Of a stretch of 64,000 bases of DNA, positions 13,148 to 25,100 are shown in pieces (within the stretch, counting starts at the first letter, position 1; every line of letters starts with the position of its first letter). Under the pieces are notes generated by a model that made no database searches, was not told the DNA's origin, and saw nothing but the letters and a program-made list of their open reading frames with translations. A program made the position numbers and the translations under genes. The stretch is from positions 29,416,746-29,480,745 of the forward strand of contig CM019214.1 in assembly GCA_009741485.1 (NCBI GenBank), in the 5' to 3' direction. This stretch comes from Malurus cyaneus samueli. Taxonomy: Eukaryota > Chordata > Aves > Passeriformes > Maluridae.

Positions 13148-16100
13148 GTGAGCCCGTACCTGCCCACCGGCTGCGTGAGCCCCGGGGATGCGCGGGGGAG
13201 AGCGGCCGGACGGGGCTGGACGGGGCTGGACAGCCGGGCTGCCCCGGGGTGGGCGCCGCTGCCTCGGCCCTTCGGCCAGCGGGACGGGAAGGCAAGGCAC
13301 GGGCGGGGGCTGTGCCCGGCTGTGTCCCGGCTGTGCCCGGGCTGTGTCCCGGCTGTCCCCGCAGAGTGGCGGTGCGGGGGTGCTCAGCCCGAGATTGCCG
13401 GCGCCGTGCGCGCTGCCGCTCATCCTCCCGCTCGCCCGAGTGTTTAAAAATACCGGTTCTTCTTCAGAGCTTTCAGCAGCGCTTGGTGGATCCCTGTGCT
13501 GGAGGTTTAACATTCGGAGGAATAGCTTTCTTTCTTTCTTTTTTTTTTTTTTTTTTTTTTTTTTTTATCCTGCACGCCGATAGGAAATTAATGTAGGAGA
13601 CATCGTTGTGTGCTCGATGGCCACGGCCGGTGGCTGCGCTGCAGCGGGCGGAGGCGCCCGCAGGTGCGGAGCGGGCTGGGGACAGGTGTTGGGTTGGTTT
13701 CCTTCCTCCTGTTTCTCCTGATCGAATGGTGAGCTGCTCGTGTTTACAGCGTGCATCCTGAAATGCAAACACAGGCGAAAGAAAGGTCAAGCATTTCATT
13801 ATTCCAGTGGAATTTGTTAAACTTTAGAAAATACAGGACTGACTGCTAGGAATTACTCTGTGTAGTGTTTGAAAGGCTAAGCGGAGATTTTGCCATGCAC
13901 TCAGGGATCTTAATAGCTGGATAAAAAAAAAATGTATCAGACCTTAATTTTTGTCTTTAACTTGGAAGAAAAATTATGTTGGTGTGGAAGATGTGCTGTA
14001 ACTTAAAAACGTTTTCAGCTAGTCATTGGAAAAAGGAGAATCTGTATGCTCGCTTTAAACTACTGACTAGCTGTTCATTAAATAATTTATTGGTGAAACA
14101 ATTGCTGCCAGAACAATGAGGTCATAGTGATACTGCATAGTATCACTTACTATGGCCATACTACATGCTATGTCAGGGTTGGTGGGATTGATTTTTCATT
14201 TTGTTCAGGATGGATATTTTGTAACAGAATTGTGAACTGTTTCCCGTGGTCTTGAATATATAGCACAGTCATGGATTCCTATTCAACAAATTAATAATAA
14301 AGGTAAGAGACGGGCCTTATAAAAGCTGCTGTCTTGTGGCTTGAAATGAATGCTGTTGCATCTGGTTTAATTAGTTCAGCACTCTGGACAAGTCAAGCAT
14401 TTAATCAGAAGAGGGAAAGTAATCACCAACAGCAGGTGTGAGTATCTTTTTAAAGCATCTCAATCCGTCACGTTTAATTTTGGAATGCAATGTAGGATTA
14501 ATTCAATTTCACTAGTATGAAAGAGTTTTTAAAATACACAAAACTGTGGTTGAGAGAGAGATGGCACTGAAGTGAACATTGCAGTAATTAAAAATCTATC
14601 ATTTAACTCCAAAACTCTCCTAAAAATTTTCTCAATAGCAGCAACACGGAGGATACCTGTGATACTCAAGTCTGTCTGTGGTGAATTTCCACTTAAATTA
14701 TCTTGTTCCATGTGCCAAATGCCACTCTCTGAAACATGTCAAAATTTTTGGCAGTATTCATTGCATAATAAAAATGCACTTTTTTCCCGTTACAAAAGTT
14801 TGCTTCTTTTTCTCATAGTAAGATTCTAATATACATTGGGCTGGGGCATTATTTGAAAGAAATGTTTCCATTTAGATCACCCCAACTAGATCAAAGATGC
14901 AGGTATAGATTTATGTAGTGCTAATGTTCGGCAAATATGATTGTAATCCCAGGTAACTGCTACATCCCATAGTGACTTTTTTCCTTGCCAAAAGTCATGC
15001 CACACTTTTAACAGACTTTATCATGTCTGAAGATAGATTTTAAAAGAAGTAGTAAAGCTGGCAAAGTGTCGTTTCCTTGGTCTAAATGTAGACTTTTTTA
15101 GTTCAGTCACAGATTTTATGCAAGTTTTCCAAGGTGTAGAGTTGCTGTTTCATTCTTTCTTTCCCTTAGCCCCTTAGACACAGTCTGTAGCATGGACTTG
15201 TTCATCATTAACTAGTTCATTCTCCTTTTAAATTCACTCTTTTCATTTTTTCATATCCAGACCCTACTGTTTATCATTAGATCCACCACTTTTCAATCTC
15301 ATATATACCCTCCACACAAAGCCATTAATTTTCCATAGTCTTCCTTCTTTCCATAGTCTTCCTTTCCATAGTGTTCCTTTAACCCCACTCATTGCAAACA
15401 GAGCATTGAAAATATAATTTTGTTTTCTGCAGCTGATGAATGGACAGAAGTTTTTCTGAATGCAGCAGAGTGTGGTCTTCAGTGGGCACTTTTTCTTTTT
15501 TTGCTCTCTGGAGGGTGATCTCTGTTTCTCTACTCTCTGTCCCAAGGAGGCAGCAGTCTGGTGTCACTCCTCCCAGTCCTGGTGGCATTTTCTCTCCTTC
15601 CATTGCAGAAGCAGGGCTGAATGCCTCAAGCAGATATGTCACCTGACAGACATTTAGTCAGCAAAGCAGGGAATGTTTCTGTGACTGTTCCTTTTTGTGC
15701 ACAGTTTAGGGCTGCACCAGGCAGAGCACAAGCCAGTCATGTGGAAGTTTTGTTACCTCTTTAATTTATCTGTCACGCCTATTGTTGCAGCTAATACTGC
15801 AAAAACCTCAGTGCCCAAGACTCAGTCAATACTTCACTGGCCAAAACTGCTGAAGAATATTGCCAACAGAAGTTAATAACATATGCACACCCTCTATTGA
15901 CCCCAGCCTCAAGCTGATGCTAATAAGGATATGACAAGGCTTCTTGCTACAAGCTTGGTTTTTGGTATGCTAAATATAAGCATTTTAAGTTATAACTGAA
16001 TTGCATTAAGGCCCAGACTAGGAGTTCAATAATATTCACATCGAATCATTGTTAAAGAGGTTAAAGGTAATAAATGTCAACATTATTCTGAGAGTTACTT

Positions 16101-19100
16101 CAGTACTAAAAGATTGGAAATTGAATAGCCTCCATTAACTGTTTCCTGCACTCCAGGAACATCGGTGTTTGATGAAAATTCAGGCTACAAATACTGACAG
16201 TAGCATTTCCTCTGCTCTTAATTTAAGTGCTGTTCTTGTATACAGTCAGCCTTCAGTCCAAGAGTGTCAGGGAAGAAGGCTGGGCCAGGCACATGGGGAT
16301 GGAGACAGAGCTTCCAAGGGAACAGTCTGGCATTGGGCTTTGGCTGGCAGGAACATTGAATACAGACCCAAAAAAACTGCATGGCAACTGCTACAAACAG
16401 CAGTAAATAAAGCCTTGAGAAATCTTGGGAGCCAACATGACTGAAATGGCAGTAGCAGGAACCCTTTGCAGCTGTGGCTCTTTTATCTGAAGACACTGTG
16501 ATGCTTTGCAAATGTTACAGAGGCCTCCCAGGATGGTGGCTTGCATGCACATAATTGCACATATTTTGATAGAGCAAAGATTTTTATTGTTGTGACTAAG
16601 GAAAACCAAACAGCCGTGATGATAACCAATTCAGACCTGTTTTCTACCCATCTTCTCTGGGCATGTGGAAGTCTTTGAGAATGAGTCCTTGCATGTGCCA
16701 GCCTCTGCTGCAAAGGGGCCTTTCTGTGCTCCTGCATGTAAGTCATCCTAAGTTTATAGCTAAGGACAGGTACTTACCAGAGTTTCCAAGCTAAACTATG
16801 GAAAAGGGAAGCTATGATTGGATATTTGCCTCTAGTTTGAGATGCAGATGGTAAAAGATCCATGAATGTGAGAGTTGATGGGTATTGTACACATAAATGC
16901 CTTCTGGTGCTTGTAAATTTCAGTCAAAATATAGTTCAGACAAAAAATCGTCCCTACAAATAATGACATCCTTTGCCATTCTGTCTCACTAAATCCACAT
17001 CTGATTGACTCCAATTACAAATAAGAACATGCTTTTCCTGAGGCATTTTCCAGCAAACTCAGACTGGGCAATCAAGCTCGTATCTTCCATTATGCATACC
17101 TGGTACTCAGAAGGGTGGGTTGGACACATAGTTTATCTCCATGCAATCTGATTAATCTTTGCTACTATGGGTGCTACTTTGAGAAAAATGTGGAGGCTTG
17201 GCTCCTCAGGCACATTTCATAAAAGCGTTCAGTGGTTTCAAAAAGGCTTGGCTAAGGAGTATCTGCCCCACTAGCTTTGGGAAGGTTGGTGTTCCTATGT
17301 CCCTTTAGACTATGTCTACATTGCAGCTGCAGTGTCATGTCAGTGGATGTGAGCACACATACCCAGCCAACTTTTAGCCTAGTTGTCTTGACTATCATAA
17401 AACCATAGAATTCAGGTGGAAGGTACCTCAGAAAGTTGATATTCCAACCTCCTGCTCTAAGTTGGGTTAGCTATGAGGTCAGGCCAGCATGCCCAGTCTT
17501 TTTCTGCTTGAATCTTGAAAACCTCCAAAGCTGGAGACAGCACAACTTCTTTGGGCAACCTGTTCCAATATTTGACTGTCCTAATGTTGATTTTTTTTCT
17601 CCCCGTACCCAGTCTGAAACACTTCTTTGTATTTCAGTTTGTCTGCTGTCTTTTCTCCTCCTGCTGTGCACCATTATGAAAAGCCAGAGTCTGTTCTCCT
17701 GACAACAACTCAAAGGAATTGGAAGACTGCAACTGGCCCTGCCAAAAGTCATCTCATCTCCAGGCTGAGCAAGCCCTGTCTGTTCCCTCAGCCTCTTCTC
17801 ATACAGCGAGTACCCAGCCCCTGACCTTCTTTTCAGTCCTCTGTTGAATTGAGTGCAGCTAATTTGTGTATTTCCCTACACTGAGGGCCCCCAAATGAGT
17901 GTAATATTGTGTGGTCTAAAAAGTGCTCAGTAAATTGGTTTAGTGGCTCCTCTGATCTACTGATGACGCTCCTGTGAGTGCAGCCCAGGATTCTGTCACT
18001 GGGGCACCCTGCTGGTTCATGTTCAGCTCATCATCCACCAGTCCTTTCCAGCAGAGCTTCTTTGCAGCCTGGCAGTCCCTTACCTGTGTCTTTGCAAGGA
18101 ATTGTTCGTTCCTCTGCTCAGGACTTGACATCCTGTTAAAAACCTTTCTAGAATTCAGGTAAAAGACATCCACTGCTCCTCAAGTGCAGTCTTTCTGACA
18201 TGACTTGGCTCTGGTAAATCCATGCTGTTGCCAACTGCCTTTTCCTTTTGTGCCCAGAAATGTCTTACAAGAGGATTTACTCCACGTTTTTGGTCCCAGC
18301 ATCTCAGGAACCAAAGTGAGGTTGGTTGGTTTGTAATTCCCTGAATCATCATTCTGGCCTTTTTTAAGAAAAAGGTGGAGCCCTTGCCTTTCTTCAGTTA
18401 TTGGGGATTCCCTAATCTCCGTGACTTTTCAAAGAAGATAAAGTATGGCCAGGATATCAGATTTTATTTACAATCTGGTAGGTGCATTGAACGAATCCTT
18501 TTAGTTTGTGGGAAGGACAGCTGATCTGTGGAGCTGCACATCTGAAATCTGATTTTCCCTCTTGGCCACATGAACTGACTTCATGAAAGAATTCTTTAAC
18601 CCCACACACTGATTGCTAGCAAAGGACCTCTCTACTTCCATGTGCCCAGTGGCCCTCCATGGATTAACAGGGAATTGACAGAGGCAGACAGCAGGGACAC
18701 AGGATGGAGAAGAGGTGTTTGGAGAATCTTAGGAATTGTTTCTTGATCTTTAGCAGGAACTTTGTACATGCAGGTGAAAGAGACTTGTGTAAGCTCAATA
18801 GATGGAATTTGTCTCAGGAAAGTTGCTTTTATTTCATACTAAAAAGCTGGAATAATTTTGACTGGTTGTTCTACTGGAGAAATGTCAGCAAACATACAGC
18901 TTTTTATTATGAAAGCATTTTTTTCTGATTGAAATTATTTGACTCTGTTTGCAAACATCTAGTCTGGCATTTGAACTATCAACATTTAACTGAGTTACAT
19001 GACTTTAAAATGGCTACGAAACTCAAGTGACTCATTGCAAATGGTTTCTGCTTGCTTTTTGACTTTTTCTGCATTTTCTCTGCTTTTTCTTCCAGCCATG

Positions 19101-22100
19101 CCCCCAGAGCCTGACCCATGCAAACCTGCCTCCCCTCTCACCTCCTCCACCCTGCAGAGGGCTGCTGTCTCCATCCTGCAGTGGGGCATCACAGTCCCTG
19201 CCTTGTCCCGAGGCTGGGCAGTCAGGCAGCTTTGTCAGGCCACAGAGGGGGACACACTGGCCCTGCTGTGTCCAGTTGTGTTCTCTCAGGAGCTCCATCC
19301 TGCCCAGGTGCAGTGTATGGTACCATGGCATTGCATGGCCCAGTGCTCCAGGGTGATCCTGCACACACCTGCCTTGCCTTTCGAAGCCAGAACACCAAAA
19401 ATGGGGCCCACAGTTTGATTCACTTGGGTTTTTTGTTGTTAAGATTGCATATTGAAGGCTTTTTAAAATCAGTCCTACATTCAGTCTGTGCTCTGGGCTG
19501 GGACCCTGGGGTGAGTAATCTGTGGTTGCAGCTCAAATCCAGCCCTACAATCAGAAGTTTAAGTGCTTGGAGCAGGCTGCAAGCTGGAGGTGAGTGTGCT
19601 GGTTTTCACTTTGGGTGTCTGGATCCCAATCCTGGTGACACTGGATGTATTTCACTGAGCAGTCTCATCTATCATCCCCTGATAAACTCTACTACAGCTT
19701 TGCTGCAGGGATACAGATTGCTTACCCCAGTAAATATGAAAAGCACATTCATTTTCACGATAGCATGCAGAGCGTCTGCTAATCTTGTTTAAAATATTCA
19801 TTTTTATGTTCAGGCCACGCAGAGTCAAATTGACACTTCACACAGGTAAGAATTTAAGGCCTACAGGATCCGATTTACCAATGTGAACACTGCTTAATTG
19901 TCAATGTTACTGAAGACAAGGCATAATTATTGTTAACACTGACTTACATTTCAGTTTAATAAAAACTTACCTCATGCCTGTACCCAGTGTGTGTATATTA
20001 AGCTATCCTCCAGCTAACTCTGTGATTTTTAATTCCTTTTGTTGTCCACCAGCAATTTTCCTTAGTGGGAGAACAACAGCAAGTTAACAACAGAAGAGAT
20101 TAACAAAAAAAGTCTTCCATTATTGTGTATTTGTTCTGCCATGATTGCAATGAAAAGCTCTTTAGTCTTTTTTTTTTTTTTTCCTTTTTTCCTTCCCCCC
20201 CACTCCCTACAGGACAGTTTGCAAAAAGGAAGAGGACTTCACTTTGGTTCACAGTTGCACTGCTGGTCGTGTCTGTCTTCATACTGACCATAGGTCTGGC
20301 AGCTACCACACGAACAGAAAATGTTACTGTGGGAGGCTATTACCCAGGCATTGTTGTAAGTAAAAAACCCATTTTAGATTATTAGGTACATCCAAATAAT
20401 AATCAGCCGTAAATTCGAAGCTCTGATTTACCGGGGGGAAAAAAAAAAAAGACAATTAATCCTGTTACATTTCACAGGAGAGAGATGCTGCTTTGTTTTG
20501 ATCTGGTCCTAGTGTGTTGTAAGGCAAGAGGGGTAAATTATTTTTCTGAAGTGTCCCAAAGGGGCTGTTAGGGGCAGAAGGAGGCCAAGGTTGCACTGCA
20601 CTGTGCTGGGCTCAGGGTACTGTGAAAAGCTGTGCTAAACTCTCACTGGTGTCCACTGAAGGTGGGTGTCTGTGTGACTGGACAGTAGCCATGGGATGGA
20701 ATTTGAACAACCCTACAGAAGTTTTCTGCTTTGATGGCAGAAAGAGCCACTCCACTCTCATGTCCATGTGCCAGGAATTCTGCTGTATTCCTGGCTGGGA
20801 AAGCCCTGCAAATGGACATGTGGAGGTCTCTCCCTGACATCCTTTTGTGCAGGCTTGCTGCCAGTTCTCTCTTACATGATCCTGTTTCTATAATCCTTAG
20901 TCTTGTTTTTGCTTTGGGGACAGACTGCTTAAAAATTTTCCTGCAGCGGGCACAAGGTTTGAGCTCTGCCTGCTTTGCCCTGTGGTGCCTCCATGATTTC
21001 TAGGGAGCACTGTCCCTGCCAGCCCCTTCTTGGTTCAACCCCCAGGCCCTTTCTGATCCCAGGAGAAGGGATAGGTCATATCCAAAAGTGTGGAAATGCC
21101 TGGAATTAAAAAAAAAAATTCAATACCTAGATGAGTTTTGAATACAAGTATGGGCAGCAAATAGAGAAGGGCCAAGGTCAAGGGTGCAAGGTGAAGGAAG
21201 AAACTCACATGCTCAGAGTTAGACACTGTTTAGGTGTATGGCTCCACTACTGCCAAAATAGGTTGTAAGGTGCCATTCATTATTTCTTGCTCTCCATGGA
21301 ATGAAATGCCCAGAAAAGAGGGATATGCACCTTCTAATACCGTGCATACACCATTAATAATTTGTAACTGTTCCTCCTAAACAAGTCCTCTTACATCTTA
21401 GTGTCATGTTGAGAACAGGACTTTCAGAAGGATAATTTTAGGATAATGATCTATAAGGAGCAGTGTTTTAAAAATAGAACAAAAAGCAGTTCCAAGAATA
21501 AGACCCTAAAAGAATGATTTTCCCTTTCATTAACTTAAAATAGATAGATTAATACTGATAAAGATCTCTCTTCTTCCAAAATTTGACATAAAATCTTTTG
21601 TAAGACCATATTATCTGCATTCATCCCTAGAAGGAAGTTTTATTTCTGAATTGCTGTCTTTAACAAATGTAATAAGAAATAAATCCATGTGAACAAAACA
21701 GGTTATTTCAGCATTCAGTTTCTTGTAGGAATAACACAATGCCTCTTCACTCACCCGAAAAATATAATTAAAAAAAAAAATCTTGGTTTTATTAATAAAC
21801 AGATAGAAAAGCAAGAATTTAGTATAATACTTTGAAAAGAAAACATTTTATTAATAATTTTCCCAATCAAAAGATTGTTGGACCAAAGTAATTTTCATAA
21901 AATCCAGAATTTTTTTTGTACACACATGATGGATTATTGAAGTCACTGAGAAAGAGTGATGGGTAATTGTCAATGCAAATGTCACTGAGATTTTAAATAT
22001 CACAAACATTTAGGAAGAGTTAAAAGTGCTATGTGAATCTTACGTGGTATCTTGCCAAAAGCTTGGTCAGAGGTGTGTGACAGCGCTGTTGTGTTTCTGC

Positions 22101-25100
22101 CCCACTGCTGGGGGGTGACTGACTCCAGTGCAGCATTGGCAGATGGACTGTCATAGAATGGTTTGGGATGGCAGGGACTTTAGAGGTTCATTTCAATTCC
22201 CCTGCCATGGTCAATCATACCTCCACTGATTGTTCAAAGCCCCACCCAACCTGGCCTCAAACACTTGCAGGGATGGGGCAACCACAACTTCTGTGAGCAA
22301 CCTGTTCCAGTTCCACCACCTTTGCAGCCAAGATTTTCTTTTGAGTATTTACTCTAAACCTACCTTCTTTCAGTTTGAAGGCATTCCCCCTCGTCCAGTC
22401 ACTTTGTGCTTTTTGGTAAGGCACTTCTAGGGATTGGAAGGTGTTAATAAGGTCTCCTTGGAGCCTTCTCTTCTCTGGCTGAACAAGCCAAACTCTCAGC
22501 CTGTCTTCAAAGGAGAGGTGCTGCAGCCCTCTGATCATCCCTGTGGCCCTGCTCTGTGCTCTCTCCAGTAGCTCCGTGTCCTTCCTGCATTGGGGGCCCC
22601 ACTGAAGGCAGCGCTTCAGGCTGGGTCTCACCAGAGCAGAGCAGAGCACAGGGGCTGAATCCCCTCTCACCATCACCTCTTTCAGAATGTACTGAACAGC
22701 CCTCAAAAGGTGCTTCTCTTCTCTGCTGACAGTAGAGGGAGCTTAAAAAGCCAGGATAGCCCTGATCCCAAACTTTCACATACCTAAAGCAGGGGGAGTG
22801 AATTAGACACTACATGTTTAACTGCTGTGCTCAGAGAAAAGCAAGAACATGAGGACAGACAGTATTAATTCCAATTAAAAATAAGGTTCTCATAGAATTC
22901 GGTAGTAAAATATAAATTTCACAGCTGGTAGATGAGATGAAGTCTCCACTGATTTAGATGAGCAATTTTGGTCTTAGAAACTACACAGAATTAACCCTGC
23001 CTTGAAAACACATATCATGTGTGAAGATGAACAAAACTATACACTGGCATAGATTTACTTGCATCTAGAAGTATTTGCAGAAGAGATCTTCAGGGTTAGA
23101 TCCCCAATACAATTTGGCTTCTGCCAAATTCCCATTGGCTTCAAGAAGAGTTAAGTGCCTTAATTTCCCTGCATATGTGGTCACTTGTAACTTGTTTTGA
23201 AAAAGTTTTTTTCTAAGTACATCATTGTAGTGCTAGATATTATCTGAATTTATGCATACAAAGTAATTGAGCATAAAGTATTTCTGGGTGTAGATGAGTT
23301 AATATAATGTTACACTTTGGAAGGCATCTGCATTTAGTAGATTACTGCTTGATCATCAGTTTGGACTATTTTTGGAACAGCCTGCAAAGACAGAGCTGGA
23401 ACTGCATCAGCCTAATTTCTTTATAAATATTGTTTATACTGGAATATTCTGTGTCACTTCTCTGTGACTACTTATTGTATTATTTCTGTTTGCTATTTTC
23501 ATAACCTTTCAACAGGGTCCAGTTTTCCTGGTGCCATACTGACCCAGGCTCCCGGAGTTCCCAAATAGCCTGTTGTCTGAACAGACAAAAAAGCAACTTA
23601 CACGACCCTAAAGCAATTTCAGTAACGCCCTGGCTCTCATCCTGATCTCTATGGTTCTGCTCCTTCTGATTTAATTGTTATTGTTCTGTGTTTGGTCATC
23701 TCTTTATTCACATGGATAATATTACTCATTTTGTGTCCCCTGCATCAGCCATAAATGATGCTTTATGGATTGCTCCTGCTGGAATGAAAAATGGGGCTTG
23801 CCAGATGTCATTTTGATGCAGTTATCTTAATTTACCAAGCTGCTGTCCCTTGAACAGAGTATCCTTGCTCACGGTTCCAAGTACCTCTACTCTTTAGCTG
23901 TCAGCAAGGGTGCACTTGCCCACTCTTTCAAAGTCTCTGCTTTTAGTCCTTGTGCCTCCCTTTCACATAAATCTTCCCAAAGCACTCAAGAGCAAATCTC
24001 CTTTCCCTGCATTCGGTTTCTTGAAAGCGAGTGACGGATTCCTCTTGTGATACTGAGCGAGTAAAGTGCTTGCAGAGAATTTGCTTTCTGCTGTGAGCAC
24101 TTGTGCATAACAGCAAGGAATTTACGGGCATTGCTTAAGCCCTTGGCTGGGACATGTAGTCCTTAAAAAGTTAATTTGGGCTTGAAGGAGAGGCTCTGAG
24201 CTCAAATCAGAGGCCTCATTGCAAAGAGGGACTGGAATCATGAATCCAAGGAGCTCCAAACCTTCATGGACCCATCATAAGGAGGGAGCTTTTTCTACCA
24301 TCCTGATATTGAAGCAACACTGGAACATTAAGGACAGCTACTTCACTGTCCCCTCCTCCCCTCTCTCTCCTGTGGCTGTTGGTCATGCAGCTGACTGTAC
24401 TGGTCCTTTTAGCATTTTAGAAAGTTTTTCTGGGTTGTGTGATAATGTCTAATCATTAAAATCAAACAAAGAAGCTCCAAGGGTTTGAACTTGGGTCATT
24501 TGCATGGCAGGAACACATCTATTTTTTGCCTAAAATTGCTTAAAGCTTTGCAATTTTCCAAAATGATGATGTGTGAACTAAAGGTGTTTTTTTTTCACCT
24601 ACTTGACTTAGTTTTTGCTTTACAGTGTGTAAAACTATATACAACAATAGTAACAGTAGTCAGGTTATAGAAGCATGTCTATAGGGGCTTTTGTTTACTA
24701 CATGACAAATTTTGCACTGATCTATCAAAGAACTGCAGTCCTGGGCATTTCCCATTACATTCTATGATTTATGTCCAACAGTAACTTCCACCCTTCCCCT
24801 TGATCCACCCCATTTACCCCATCTGTGTGGTGCATTAGCTCAGATATCACGGTATGTGTTGGTATGTTGTCCAGATAAGCTGACCTTATGCATTTCTGTT
24901 GGTTTTGTTCTTTGCCTTAGCTCGGCTTTGGATCTTTCCTAGGGATTGTTGGCATCTACCTGGTAGAAAACAGAAGGCAAATAGTAAGTAACAGCCCTTT
25001 TTATTTTATTTTTTTTTTGGTATGAGACTGTGTTAAACATGAAAAGCAGGGATTTCCAGTTAACTTAAAACTGCTTCATCTGCCTCGAAATGTTAGTCAT

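Larger units (their letters stand above)
12840..13740 (+). promoter_or_regulatory. TMEM255B: CpG-island promoter of TMEM255B
   Basis: This is the only stretch in the window dense in CpG, surrounded by AT-rich DNA. It holds GC-box/Sp1-like words, for example GCCCCGCCCC at 12993-13002 and GGGGCGG at 13018-13024. No TATA box is evident at a sensible distance from the coding start, which fits a TATA-less CpG-island promoter. The island continues past exon 1 into intron 1, is interrupted by a poly-T run, and has a second GC-rich shoulder at about 13,600-13,690. Its exact transcription start cannot be read from sequence alone. Confidence 0.8.
13148..20212 (+). other. TMEM255B: TMEM255B intron 1
   Basis: A 7.07-kb intron, donor GTGAGC, acceptor CTACAG. 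It contains the distal half of the CpG island, a short tandem repeat at 15.3 kb and a CR1 copy at 17.4-18.5 kb. The GC-rich stretch at about 19,080-19,420 carries overlapping open frames of 139 and 224 codons that I cannot assign. No other gene was recognised. Confidence 0.85.

Noticed and set aside
12647..13513. A 288-codon minus-strand open frame, the longest in the window
   Set aside because: It lies across the GC-rich CpG island, where stop codons are rare by composition. Its product is low-complexity Pro/Arg/Ala and matches no family I know.
13114..13596. A 160-codon plus-strand frame containing the TMEM255B start
   Set aside because: Only its exon 1 part up to 13147 is coding. Beyond the GTGAGC donor it reads intron and then poly-T.
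22257..22706. A 149-codon minus-strand frame as a possible host gene
   Set aside because: It reads as the C-terminal part of CR1 ORF2 and ends in CR1 3' sequence.
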